From NCBI GenBank assembly GCA_965226865.1, contig CBDDEH010000004.1, positions 620,001-684,000 on the forward strand: a stretch of DNA of 64,000 nucleotides. Direction: 5' to 3'. A model generated the notes under the pieces. It was not told where the DNA came from and made no database searches. It was given only the letters and a program-made list of their open reading frames with translations. Shown in pieces: positions 33,541 through 42,129 of this stretch. The translations under genes and the position numbers were made by a program. Source of the DNA: CBDDEH01 sp965226865. Its GTDB lineage: Bacteria > Chloroflexota > Dehalococcoidia > Lucifugimonadales > JAGWBF01. The first letter of the stretch is position 1. Every line of letters starts with the position of its first letter.

Positions 33541-33760
33541 GCGTACCTGGTCAGCCACGACTTTGCCAAGATAGTACGAAAGGCCGGCCTCCCACGTATC
33601 ACGTTTCACGGCTTGAGACATTCCTTCGCCTCGCTGCTATTGGACGTCCATATACCGTTCGTCAACTATTCGGATGGCTTAGTCATGCATCGTCTAGTCC
33701 GTTTAGCGAGGGCCTAACAGGTCTTCAGTATTTTGAGGCAGAAAACTTTTCCGTCTTTTT
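33541..33760 (+). pseudogene. Tyrosine recombinase (integrase) C-terminal remnant
   Basis: Translation right after the methyltransferase remnant gives S-H-D-F-A-K-I-V-R-K-A-G-L-P, then I-T-F-H-G-L-R-H-S-F-A-S-L-L-L, the H-x-L-R-H box of phage-type integrases. A +1 shift near 33,660 continues as V-R-Q-L-F-G-W-L-S-H-A-S-S, the L-G-H motif region, and the expected Tyr block is degraded. No start and no N-terminal domain remain. It shows that an integrating element once ended inside the polysaccharide locus. The following 33,761-33,931 holds no gene I can see. Confidence 0.7.
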
Positions 33761-33931
33761 GTCGAGCACAGTTCGTTAGTTCAGCTTCATGAGTCTCGTG
33801 GTATCGACGCAAATGACATTTACTTTGCAGAGTAATCCTAGATATAATGCCCTAAAGTTTGTAGTGCTAGAGCAGCGGACGTTACGAGCCAAGCATAAGC
33901 ATCATCCAGCTATCTAACGAGGTTGCCAAAC

Positions 33932-34855
33932 ATGCGCATATCCCCTCTACACCTTATCTCTACGCCCGTACCGGTCCTAAATAGTCTCGGCTTGAACCTC
34001 AGAGTCGGCTTAAGCTCCGACGACCCGATGGTCGGGCGCCACGAATCAGAGCCCTATGAGGCGTACCTGAGTGTCTATTCTCCTGAAGGATTAATGTTGA
34101 CACGGAAACACCTGGGCCAGATCCTGCCTAATAGACGAAGGTTTTTTAATATCTCGCAAGTTACTCGAGAGCATGTCCCTGAGCTGGATCACTTGACGGT
34201 CGTACACCGAATCCCTTCACGATTGATGTCACAAGTATCGAATGTCGAAGACGAAATCGAGATGCCTACTGTTCCTGACTATTCTCTATTTCGGTCCCTA
34301 ATCGAGTATTCGTACCCTGAGGGCGGTAACGGCAGTGTTATATATGAGACTCCACCCAGGCTGAACGCAGGGGGCAGTGGGCATAAGTCTTCCAATACCT
34401 TGACCTTTAATTGCCAGACGGTACTCTCTGAAACTCTTGATACATATGTTGTTCTTATTCATTATTCTGTGAATCCCCAATACTCCACAATAGCAAACTA
34501 CAGCTTTGGTGTGTATTCGCTGTCTGGTGAGCTGGTAGCATCAGACACCGTGGCGATAGGCCCGTTTGCCGTAAAGGTACTTGACATGGCACACATAATC
34601 CCACCCGATCACATCGCCGTGGCGAGAGATCCTGATGACGGTCTATCAACCTTTACATTCGTCGGGACGTGTCAGGATGCGTCAATTTTAGTCTTTACGA
34701 TAAACGCCGCACCGGCTCATGGAGCAATCGCCCTCGAGCACACCCATCCACCTCAGGCCTATCTCTTCCCCCTTGACGTTAACTACCAGAGGACGATGAA
34801 AGCAGAGGCACAAAAAGAATGGAAGTCCATCTTGACAGCGGGTAAGAAAAATTAA
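33932..34855 (+). CDS. Hypothetical protein, beta-strand-rich repeats (paralog of next gene)
   Basis: 307 residues from the ATG at 33,932 (a TTG 9 bp upstream is rejected). No signal peptide. Two internal units share the pattern x-L-S-V-Y-S-P-E-G-L-x-x-x-x-x-x-L and F-G-V-Y-S-L-S-G-E-L-V-A-S-D-T followed by a hydrophobic turn (V-K-V-L-D-M), suggesting repeated beta-sandwich or hairpin modules. The following gene has the same pattern (I-S-L-Y-D-S-S-G-E-F-L). Not a family I can name. Two adjacent relatives in a glycan locus suggest a sugar-binding or assembly role; that is inference. Confidence 0.6.
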   Translation: MRISPLHLISTPVPVLNSLGLNLRVGLSSDDPMVGRHESEPYEAYLSVYSPEGLMLTRKHLGQILPNRRRFFNISQVTREHVPELDHLTVVHRIPSRLMSQVSNVEDEIEMPTVPDYSLFRSLIEYSYPEGGNGSVIYETPPRLNAGGSGHKSSNTLTFNCQTVLSETLDTYVVLIHYSVNPQYSTIANYSFGVYSLSGELVASDTVAIGPFAVKVLDMAHIIPPDHIAVARDPDDGLSTFTFVGTCQDASILVFTINAAPAHGAIALEHTHPPQAYLFPLDVNYQRTMKAEAQKEWKSILTAGKKN

Positions 34856-34857
34856 CG

Positions 34858-35736
34858 GTGGTTACCGAAAATATTTTAAAACGGATCGCTACTTATCTTC
34901 CCGCAGACATAAAATCTTGGGGGAAGAAGCTCTACTATCGCGATAGGCATTGGGCCAATTCATCACTGAAAAATTTCGGGACGGTTCAGGACCTTTACTA
35001 TTGGGTTTCCGATGGCAATCTGGATACGTTGTTACTGCTCCAGAACTATTTCAGTGTGCTTTATCCCTTACTGCGAACCGATACCAAAGGGATCATCAGT
35101 TTGTACGACAGCAGTGGAGAGTTCCTTGCTGGAAAGCCCTTTTCTATCGCTCAATTCGGCAGCGCGAAATTCCGAGTATCCCGGCTGTTGAAAGAGCTCC
35201 TGGTTATGTCTGAAGCTGCTTACGGAACTTTAGAGGTCAAGATTGAAATTCCCGATGACGTGTTAAACTACATACAGGAACAAAAGTCCGTGTATTTTTG
35301 GGATAGGTTCTACCTGGGTTATACCAACGCCAGTGGCCAAACATGCTTCGTGCACGGGGTAGACAAGACCCATATATATCATGAAGGTAAACCCGACCCC
35401 GTTTATTGGTACAAACCACGAAAAGGTCGAGAATGGGCGCCGGAAATCCCTGTCGACATCGATGACTACGAGAAGTTCGACGTAATCATGCTCAATCGGA
35501 CCGAAAAAAAATCAAATGTGACTCTGGTCTTATCAGATATCCACGACAAATCGTTGTCGTGGGCCGCGGAGATACCTTCAAAAGGTGTTCATCGGTTCGA
35601 GTTGACCAAGGAGAATACCTCTGACTTGGCACCCACTGAGCTGAGGATGAGGGTTAAGGGCATGCCCACGCAGTTCGGGCGCCCCATAATTTTCAAGGAG
35701 TTTTCCAACAATACCATATCAGCAATGCACTGCTAA
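34858..35736 (+). CDS. Hypothetical protein, beta-strand-rich (paralog of previous gene)
   Basis: 292 residues, GTG start 2 bp after the preceding stop, so coupled. An N-terminal basic helix (I-L-K-R-I-A-T-Y-L-P) leads into L-Y-Y-W-V-S-D-G-N-L and the module I-I-S-L-Y-D-S-S-G-E-F-L-A-G-K-P-F-S, which parallels the repeats of the upstream protein. The middle F-V-H-G-V-D-K-T-H-I-Y-H is His-rich. The C-terminus repeats the strand pattern with V-T-L-V-L-S-D-I. Unknown function. Confidence 0.6.
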   Translation: MVTENILKRIATYLPADIKSWGKKLYYRDRHWANSSLKNFGTVQDLYYWVSDGNLDTLLLLQNYFSVLYPLLRTDTKGIISLYDSSGEFLAGKPFSIAQFGSAKFRVSRLLKELLVMSEAAYGTLEVKIEIPDDVLNYIQEQKSVYFWDRFYLGYTNASGQTCFVHGVDKTHIYHEGKPDPVYWYKPRKGREWAPEIPVDIDDYEKFDVIMLNRTEKKSNVTLVLSDIHDKSLSWAAEIPSKGVHRFELTKENTSDLAPTELRMRVKGMPTQFGRPIIFKEFSNNTISAMHC

Positions 35737-35790
35737 ATACGGTCTAGCTTCGAGAGTCTTTCGACTCGTTGACTATAACGGTTTCTTACC

Positions 35791-36504
35791 ATGAAGAGCG
35801 CCAAATACTACGAAACATGGGCTAAACAAGATCATCCGGATCTCTTCAGTGGTTGGGTCAAGTATCCTATTGGGAAGTTAGTAAGACTTACTGACCAATT
35901 CAATGAATCCCAGTTTTTCCGGAGCATAGTCGGGGATTCAGAATGCCAAACCATTTCAGAAATAGGTTGTGCCACAGGACGATATTATCGGTATCTTAGT
36001 AAGGTTTGGCCCTCGCTGGAATACAAAGGTTATGATATCTCAGACCCAGCGATCATAGAGGCAAAAAATCGGTTCCCAAAGGGGCACTTCAGTGTATTTG
36101 ATGGGAGTCTGAAGTCGGTAACAAATATCGAATCCGACATCGTATGGAGTAGGGACGTAGTTCACCATCAGACAAACCCTCGAGAGTTCCTGTCCGACCT
36201 TTATGACATAACAAGAAAATACCTGATACTCCGTGTCCGTACAAGAGAAGTGGGTTCAACTGTTTATGATCCTGAACAGTCCTGCCAATATGCATATGGG
36301 CAGTGGGTGCCATTTATCGTGTTCAACACATCAGATTTGATAGAACTCGTTAGCTCGTTCAAGCCAACCCCTGAAGCCATCTCACTTAGGAGACATCCAG
36401 AACCACTTGGCGGGGTAGGGGGACGCTATTTGCCCAAGGAACTTTACTATGCTGAAACAGGCACAGCTTTTACAGCGATCCTTATCAGGAAAGGCGAAGA
36501 TTGA
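35791..36504 (+). CDS. Class I SAM-dependent methyltransferase
   Basis: 237 residues; E-I-G-C-A-T-G-R-Y-Y (about 54-63) is SAM motif I, Y-K-G-Y-D-I-S-D-P-A motif II, and D-I-V-W-S-R-D-V-V-H-H motif IV. Methyltransferases with this S-R-D-V-x-H-H pattern occur in polysaccharide and lipid loci. Its stop codon lies within the target duplication of the IS3 element that follows, so the C-terminus may be native or may have been trimmed by an earlier deletion. Confidence 0.8.
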   Translation: MKSAKYYETWAKQDHPDLFSGWVKYPIGKLVRLTDQFNESQFFRSIVGDSECQTISEIGCATGRYYRYLSKVWPSLEYKGYDISDPAIIEAKNRFPKGHFSVFDGSLKSVTNIESDIVWSRDVVHHQTNPREFLSDLYDITRKYLILRVRTREVGSTVYDPEQSCQYAYGQWVPFIVFNTSDLIELVSSFKPTPEAISLRRHPEPLGGVGGRYLPKELYYAETGTAFTAILIRKGED

Positions 36505-36580
36505 GGTGGACCCCAAAATTCGGACAGGTGGCTAAGAGAGAGTCCCGCTCCTAAAATAGGACGGAAACAAGGAGCAGGAC

Positions 36581-36892
36581 ATGAAGCAAACACGTAAGAA
36601 GCACAGCCCAGTCTTCAAGGCCAAAGTGGCTTTGGCCGCGCTCCAAGGGGAGCACACCATTGCAGAGCTGGCCAGCCGGTTTGAAGTCCACCCGAGCCAG
36701 ATCCATGCTTGGAAGAAGGCCTTGACTCAGGGGGCGCCGCACCTCTTTGAAAATGGTGCTGGACGTCAGGAGAAGGACCAAGAGGTCCTCACTGCCCAGC
36801 TCTACCAACAGATTGGGCAGCTCAAGGTGGAACGGGATTTTTGTCACGGAGCTTCGGGTTGTGAGCCGGTCCCAACGCCGGGCCATGATTGA
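36581..36892 (+). CDS. IS3 transposase OrfA
   Basis: 103 residues with the IS3 OrfA helix-turn-helix: K-K-H-S-P-V-F-K-A-K-V-A-L-A-A-L, T-I-A-E-L-A-S-R-F-E-V-H-P-S-Q-I-H-A-W-K-K. A heptad-like Q-L-Y-Q-Q-I-G-Q-L-K-V-E-R tail follows, the coiled coil shared with the fusion product. The start ATG has an AAGGAGCAGG ribosome-binding site. The frame runs out after K-V-E-R-D-F, where OrfB overlaps, as expected for frameshift fusion OrfAB. Confidence 0.9.
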   Translation: MKQTRKKHSPVFKAKVALAALQGEHTIAELASRFEVHPSQIHAWKKALTQGAPHLFENGAGRQEKDQEVLTAQLYQQIGQLKVERDFCHGASGCEPVPTPGHD

Positions 36893-37796
36893 CCGAGAAG
36901 AACCGAAGCTGTCTCTGGTGCGCCAGTGCGCCTTGCTGGGTATCAGCCGCTCCGCGTTGTACTACCTGCCAACCGAGGCCGGCGCCGAGGACATGGAGTT
37001 GATGGCCCTCATAGACCAACAGTACCTGAAGACACCTTTCTACGGCTCCAGAAGGATGACTGCCTGGCTCAGAAATCACGGACACCAGGTCAACCGCAAG
37101 CGGGTCCGCCGGCTGATGCAGCTGATAGGCCTGGAGGCCATCTACCGGCGTCCCAACACCAGCAAGCCAAACCCAGGGCATAAGGTCTATCCGTACTTGC
37201 TCAGGGGGCTGGAGATCAACCGGGTCAACCAGGTGTGGGCCACCGACATCACCTACATACCCATGGCTCGGGGTTTCCTCTACTTGATGGCCATCATGGA
37301 CTGGCACAGCCGCTACGTGCTGGCCTGGCGGCTGTCCAACACCCTGGAGGTAGACTTCTGTGTTGCGGCTCTGGAAGAGGCCTTGAGCAAGGGTCGGCCA
37401 CAGATCTTCAACACCGACCAGGGCAGCCAGTTCACCAGCGAGGCCTTCACCAGCATGCTGGTGGCGCAAGGCGTTCAAGTGAGCATGGACGGCAGGGGCC
37501 GGTGCATGGACAACGTCTTCGTGGAACGGCTGTGGCGCAGCATCAAGTACGAGGAGGTGTACCTGAAGGCATACCAAAATGGGACTGGGGCCAGAAAGGG
37601 GATTGGGGCTTATCTGGCCTTCTACAACCAAGAGCGGCCCCATCAAGCCCTGGGCTATCGGTCACCGGGTCAGGTGTTCCATGCAGTGAGCCCACAAAGG
37701 TGTTTACTGGAACTTCCACGAGCCTTACCATCGGATGAAGGTTTACGAGACACCCCAGCGGTAGACTCTCTTATTTTAGCCTCACCGCTGTCCTGA
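36747..37796 (+). CDS. IS3 transposase OrfB (integrase catalytic domain)
   Basis: The conserved part begins near 36,855 (S-R-S-Q-R-R-A-M-I-D); upstream residues are frame overlap, so expression is probably as OrfAB through a frameshift at the T5 run near 36,838. The rve-type DDE domain has W-A-T-D-I-T-Y-I-P, F-N-T-D-Q-G-S-Q-F-T-S and V-E-R-L-W-R-S-I-K-Y-E with the catalytic Asp, Asp, Glu, then Y-N-Q-E-R-P-H-Q-A-L-G-Y. The full catalytic region is present, so the element may be active. Confidence 0.9.
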   Translation: MKMVLDVRRRTKRSSLPSSTNRLGSSRWNGIFVTELRVVSRSQRRAMIDREEPKLSLVRQCALLGISRSALYYLPTEAGAEDMELMALIDQQYLKTPFYGSRRMTAWLRNHGHQVNRKRVRRLMQLIGLEAIYRRPNTSKPNPGHKVYPYLLRGLEINRVNQVWATDITYIPMARGFLYLMAIMDWHSRYVLAWRLSNTLEVDFCVAALEEALSKGRPQIFNTDQGSQFTSEAFTSMLVAQGVQVSMDGRGRCMDNVFVERLWRSIKYEEVYLKAYQNGTGARKGIGAYLAFYNQERPHQALGYRSPGQVFHAVSPQRCLLELPRALPSDEGLRDTPAVDSLILASPLS

Positions 37797-37809
37797 TGAT
37801 GGGGTCCAC

Positions 37810-38256
37810 TTGAATATGAAGGAAAACGCGACGGGGCTGAACTACATAGTGGGCTTTGGTAATGGCGCGGAGTACCGAGCGTTGACCGGATCAATAACGA
37901 GCCGGGTCGTGAGCAGTAAAGGTCCCGACTTTAATCACAACATACACAACATCCTTTATTCCATTCTTTTTAGACAGGGAGTCCTAGGTCTGGTGTTGGT
38001 TACGTCATTTTTCGGACTTTTACTCTACACACTTTACAACAACTGGCGGATAGCACAGGGGATAAACAAATTACTTATAGGAGCTTTCTTACTTGGTTCG
38101 TTCGCTTATATATTAAGGCAATTGTCTGTCTTTGATATGTTCTGGAACCCGTACTTCGTCGTTGGGCTTGCCTTCATAGGACAGATCATGAGGCAAGAGA
38201 AATCGAAACGCATTCAGGATAAAAAATCCCGCGCAACCGAAAAAGTTCGACATTAG
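37810..38256 (+). pseudogene. O-antigen polymerase/ligase (Wzy-like) C-terminal remnant
   Basis: The open frame starts at the IS3 boundary and has no proper start of its own. It reads G-L-N-Y-I-V-G-F-G-N-G-A-E-Y, then F-N-H-N-I-H-N-I-L-Y-S-I-L-F-R-Q-G-V-L-G, the H-N-x-x-L-x-x-x-x-x-x-G periplasmic loop typical of Wzy/WaaL-type polymerases, followed by two or three membrane segments and a basic cytoplasmic tail. The expected 8-10 N-terminal membrane segments are missing. It is the only polymerase trace in the window. It is in the same frame as the glycosyltransferase that follows, after one TAG. Confidence 0.7.
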
Positions 38257-38286
38257 TCCACCTTTGGCAAAGCGAGTTCGAGCGAC

Positions 38287-39456
38287 ATAGCTGAATCGAT
38301 CCGAGTACTTAACGTAATCGCCGAAGAGCGTATCGGCGGCCCACAATTAAGAATCCTAAGGGTGGCCAAGGCGCTCAGACGTCGAGACATTGAAACCGTG
38401 GTGGCGCTCCCGTTAGGGGATGGTGGATTTAGGGAATTATTGGTAGCGGCTGAAGTTCCGTTCTATGAGCTCGGTAACTTGAAGCGCATCCGTGCTACGG
38501 TCAATCCCATTCCTCAATTGAGTTGGCTGGCGCATCTTTGGGGCTCTATAACAGCTTTAACGAAAATCATCAGAGATGAGGACATAGCTATCGTCCACCA
38601 GAATGACGTTACGCAGATACAGGGAGCTATTGCGGGTCGGCTCACCAAACGCAAGGTAGTGTGGCACATCAATGGCATCACCTATCCTTTCGTATACAAA
38701 CGTTTCAAACCACTGGTGTCCTTATTGTCCAACGCGATCGTTGCCTCATCTCATGAAATCGGCAGAGAATATTTTGGGACAAAAAAGGGAGGTTCTACTC
38801 GACCTTTCGACGTCTTATACCCCCCCATAGACTTATATGATGAGTGCAGCGTCGATCGTGATGGCCTATTCAGGGCTGAACTTGGTATTCCTGATTCTTG
38901 CCCTGTGGTCGCAACTATTGGGAATCTGAATCCCCCAAAAGGGCATATGTACTTCATTCGGGCTGCTGCGCTTATTAAGAGACAGGTTCCTGAGGCACGT
39001 TTTGTGATGATAGGTCGGGTATTGGATAATCGGGGAAAATATACATCACAGTTACGTATGGAAATTGAACGATTGGGATTGTCCGACGCAGTTACAATAA
39101 CAGGGTTTCGCGATGATATTGCTGATGTACTGCGATCCGTTGATGTCTTGGTTAGTGCGAGTCTCTCAGAATCATTTGGAATGGCAGTGGCTGAAGGCTT
39201 GGCGGCAGAGAAGCCAGTGGTGGCAACAGCGGTAGGCGGAGTTAAGGAAATCATAGACCAAAACGAAACAGGGATTCTAGTTCAGCCGCGTGACTCTACA
39301 TCCATAGCCAACGCCGTTTTGTTATTACTGAATAACCCAGAGCTTGCAGTATCGTTGGCAGCCCGAGGGAAAGAGAAGGTGCGGAACCTTTTTTCTGCTG
39401 ATCGCTGCGCTGCTGAGCATGAGAAAATCTACCGTCGCGTTGTCGCAGGAAGTTGA
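38287..39456 (+). CDS. GT4-family glycosyltransferase lacking a canonical start codon
   Basis: GT-B enzyme: G-N-L-N-P-P-K-G-H-M-Y-F near the domain junction, and S-L-S-E-S-F-G-M-A-V-A-E-G-L-A-A-E-K-P-V, the E-x7-E nucleotide-sugar motif. The first GTG is at 38,362, but conserved sequence clearly extends upstream in frame (I-R-V-L-N-V-I-A-E-E-R-I-G-G-P-Q-L-R-I-L-R), the usual first strand and G-G-P loop. Between the previous TAG (38,254) and that GTG there is no ATG, GTG or TTG; the likeliest original start is the ATA at 38,287. So it may use a rare start, have lost its ATG, or be made short and inactive. Confidence 0.75.
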   Translation: MAESIRVLNVIAEERIGGPQLRILRVAKALRRRDIETVVALPLGDGGFRELLVAAEVPFYELGNLKRIRATVNPIPQLSWLAHLWGSITALTKIIRDEDIAIVHQNDVTQIQGAIAGRLTKRKVVWHINGITYPFVYKRFKPLVSLLSNAIVASSHEIGREYFGTKKGGSTRPFDVLYPPIDLYDECSVDRDGLFRAELGIPDSCPVVATIGNLNPPKGHMYFIRAAALIKRQVPEARFVMIGRVLDNRGKYTSQLRMEIERLGLSDAVTITGFRDDIADVLRSVDVLVSASLSESFGMAVAEGLAAEKPVVATAVGGVKEIIDQNETGILVQPRDSTSIANAVLLLLNNPELAVSLAARGKEKVRNLFSADRCAAEHEKIYRRVVAGS

Positions 39457-39501
39457 ATGGTTGACGCTTAAAATGGAAGAACTCGAAATGAGGAGTGCTT
39501 T

Positions 39502-40707
39502 TTGAAAATCTTTATTGCTGGTGTAGATGGTTACCTCGGATGGCCATTGGCCCTCACACTTGCTAGCCGTGGGCACGATATTGGAGGCTGCGATATCGGC
39601 TTGAGGCGCCAATGGGTAGAAGAAATGGGGAGTTGGAGTGCGATCCCAATCCGCTCAATTGGGGAGCGGCTAAAAGCTTTCCAACAGAAGTTCGGCAAAT
39701 CACTTAAGTTTTGGGAAAACGACTTGCGAGACTTCGGCGTGGTGCGTGAGATGTTTCAGAGCTTCCAACCCGACGCTGTTGTCCATCTGGGAGAATGTCC
39801 CTCGGCTCCATATTCTATGATAGATGTAGATCATATTAATTTTGTCCAAACGAATAACGTTGTAGGTACTATCAATATCCTATATGGTTTGAAAGAGGTT
39901 TGCCCATCAGCGCACCTCGTAAAGCTAGGCACCATGGGAGAATATGGAACTCCTAATATAGACATCCCAGAGGGATTCTTCACGATTGAATATCGAGGTC
40001 GTACGGATACTCTTCCTTTCCCGAAACAGGCAGGGTCATGGTACCATCTCAGCAAAGTGCACGATTCCAATAACGTAATGTTTGCCTGCCGTATTTGGGG
40101 ATTGAGATCTACCGACATAATGCAAGGTGTGGTGTTTGGTACTCGTATAGAACAAATGGAAGAAGATGAGAGGCTTTTCACACGGCTTGATTTCGACCAG
40201 TGCTTTGGGACGGCAATAAATCGTTTCTGCTGTGAAGCGGTGATCAGACATCCACTAACTCCTTTTGGCAAAGGCCAGCAGCACAGAGGATTCCTTCCTT
40301 TGAGGGATTCAATGCAGTGCTTGACACTGGCGCTCGAAAACCCACCGGAATCTGGGGAGTACCGCGTATTTAACCAGTTCGAAGAGGTGTATGGTGTCAA
40401 CGAGTTGGCTGAAAAAGTTAGGGTTGCCGGCTCGAAGGTGGGGCTAGAGGTGGATGTGCAACCGATCGAAAATCCGCGAAAAGAAGCAGAGGAACATTAC
40501 TATAATCCTGACCACAAGCATCTCTTGGACCTTGGCTACCGGTCTACACAAAGTGTCGACGATGAAATTGTCATGATGCTCGGTGACTTGATGAAGTACG
40601 TTGACCGCATTGAGTCAAAGAAGGCAGTCCTTATTCCTGACATCCGTTGGGATGGCACACGAAGAGAGTCTGGTCTCCTTAATCTGACAACCGGCAAGAA
40701 TTCATAG
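39502..40707 (+). CDS. sqdB: UDP-sulfoquinovose synthase (SQD1/SqdB)
   Basis: Converts UDP-glucose and sulfite to UDP-sulfoquinovose. The 401-residue extended SDR has I-A-G-V-D-G-Y-L-G-W-P for NAD binding, the family-specific K-L-G-T-M-G-E-Y-G-T-P-N-I-D-I-P-E-G, and W-Y-H-L-S-K-V-H-D-S with the Tyr-x3-Lys pair. Length matches SQD1. The start is TTG with GAGGAG 7 bp upstream. Outside photosynthetic sulfolipid synthesis, the enzyme also supplies sulfoquinovose to surface glycans (Agl3 in Sulfolobus N-glycan). Its place between glycosyltransferases suggests a sulfoquinovose-containing polymer. Confidence 0.88.
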   Translation: MKIFIAGVDGYLGWPLALTLASRGHDIGGCDIGLRRQWVEEMGSWSAIPIRSIGERLKAFQQKFGKSLKFWENDLRDFGVVREMFQSFQPDAVVHLGECPSAPYSMIDVDHINFVQTNNVVGTINILYGLKEVCPSAHLVKLGTMGEYGTPNIDIPEGFFTIEYRGRTDTLPFPKQAGSWYHLSKVHDSNNVMFACRIWGLRSTDIMQGVVFGTRIEQMEEDERLFTRLDFDQCFGTAINRFCCEAVIRHPLTPFGKGQQHRGFLPLRDSMQCLTLALENPPESGEYRVFNQFEEVYGVNELAEKVRVAGSKVGLEVDVQPIENPRKEAEEHYYNPDHKHLLDLGYRSTQSVDDEIVMMLGDLMKYVDRIESKKAVLIPDIRWDGTRRESGLLNLTTGKNS

Positions 40708-40747
40708 GGAAATAGCGGTTGAGGGACGATGTAACAGGAAACCATCG

Positions 40748-42016
40748 TTGAAGTTTCTTTTGGTCACCCAATATTATCCTCCTGAACCCAACTCCGCAGC
40801 ACAAAAAATGTCTGACCTAGCTGAGTATTTGTTGGGAAATGGTCATCAAGTGACTGTAGTGACTGGATTCCCCAATTACCCTGAGGGAGTTCTCCACGAT
40901 GGATACAAACGGAAACTCTACCATCGGGATAAGGTCAATGGTGTGCCTACCATAAGGACATTCCTTTTTCTGGGCAATAGACGTCGCAAATTTGGGCCTA
41001 GGATGAAGAATTACATCTCGTTCATGGTGTCGTCCGTTTATGGGTCTCTGCTGGGTGGTCGGCATGACCTGGTATACGTTTATTCCCCGCCATTGTTTCT
41101 AGGAGTGTCTGGGTACTTCATCAGCCGTATGTTTAGGGTTCCCCTCGTCGTTGACGTCAATGATCTATGGCCCAAGGAACCCATTGGTCTAGGTATGTTG
41201 AAAAATCCAATCTTGATCCGCCTTGCTGAATGGCTTGAACGATTTGTCTATTCAAAAACGCACACAATTTTGTTCTACTCCAATCGCATGCGCTTGGACG
41301 TTGTATCCAGGGGTGTCCCCGAAGATAAGACAGAAGTATATCCGCTACGGGTGGACACAAACTTCTTTAAGCCTGCCTCTGGTGCAAAAGCCGCACAAAT
41401 TAGAGACCAATATGGTGTGGGAGAAAAATTGCTTGTGATGCACACAGGTAACATTGGTCTGCCACAAGGATTAGAGACTGCCATAGAATGTGCGAGGCTT
41501 TTGAAATCCAGGGACGAAAATAACGTTTTGTTTATGTTCGTAGGAGGAGGAGCTGATCGCGATCGATTAATCGAGTTAAGCAAATCTTATGGACTCGACA
41601 ACGTCATGTTTATTCCTCCTCAACCAGTAGATGCTATGCCTGCGTTCATGGCTTCCGCAGATATCCTGATGTTACACCTTAATAGAGCTCCTTTTCGAGA
41701 AGGCACCATTCCTGGTAAGGTGTTTACTTACATCAGTTGCGGTAAACCAGTACTTGCTGGCTTGGAAGGCGAAGGTGCCGAGTTGATAACCCAAAGTGGG
41801 TGTGGACTCGTAGTCGATCCGCAAAACCCCGAGGAGATGGCTGCAGGTATCATGAAATTAGAGGACCCAGAATTACGTCAAAAGATGGGAGAAGCTGGGC
41901 GTAAAACCGCGCTTGCTACATATGACAGCAAGAAGGTTCTAATCGGGCTGGAAGCTAGGCTGATTGAGATAGCTGGGACAGGCCGGAGAACTGCTCAGGC
42001 TAAAAAGTCCAAATAA
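40748..42016 (+). CDS. GT4-family glycosyltransferase (WbuB-like)
   Basis: 422 residues. It opens Q-Y-Y-P-P-E-P-N-S-A-A-Q-K-M-S-D-L-A, typical of WbuB/WcaI-type GT4 enzymes, then V-D-V-N-D-L-W-P-K, H-T-G-N-I-G-L-P-Q-G-L-E-T-A and R-E-G-T-I-P-G-K-V-F-T-Y-I-S-C-G-K-P-V-L at the donor site. WbuB relatives transfer L-FucNAc-type residues. That fits the nearby sugar-nucleotide trio at 42,130-45,204. TTG start at 40,748 is accepted because the first strand (K-F-L-L-V-T-Q-Y-Y) begins there. The 113 bp that follow contain no gene. Confidence 0.85.
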   Translation: MKFLLVTQYYPPEPNSAAQKMSDLAEYLLGNGHQVTVVTGFPNYPEGVLHDGYKRKLYHRDKVNGVPTIRTFLFLGNRRRKFGPRMKNYISFMVSSVYGSLLGGRHDLVYVYSPPLFLGVSGYFISRMFRVPLVVDVNDLWPKEPIGLGMLKNPILIRLAEWLERFVYSKTHTILFYSNRMRLDVVSRGVPEDKTEVYPLRVDTNFFKPASGAKAAQIRDQYGVGEKLLVMHTGNIGLPQGLETAIECARLLKSRDENNVLFMFVGGGADRDRLIELSKSYGLDNVMFIPPQPVDAMPAFMASADILMLHLNRAPFREGTIPGKVFTYISCGKPVLAGLEGEGAELITQSGCGLVVDPQNPEEMAAGIMKLEDPELRQKMGEAGRKTALATYDSKKVLIGLEARLIEIAGTGRRTAQAKKSK

Positions 42017-42129
42017 AGAATCAATTATTACAAATGACCGTAAAGGTTCTGAAATCCTCAACCTTCCGTGACGCATTCAACCTACCCGAGTAGATCAAGT
42101 TACCGTTTTGGGGAGCCAGGTATAGATCT

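Larger units (their letters stand above)
36505..37809 (+). mobile_element. IS3-family insertion sequence
   Basis: About 1.3 kb. The ends read GTGGACCCCA...GGACAG (left, from 36,506) and its imperfect complement ending at 37,809; TTGA occurs immediately outside both ends (36,501-36,504 and 37,810-37,813), consistent with a 3-4 bp target duplication. It contains orfA and orfB in different frames. It separates a methyltransferase gene from a headless O-antigen-polymerase remnant. Confidence 0.9.
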
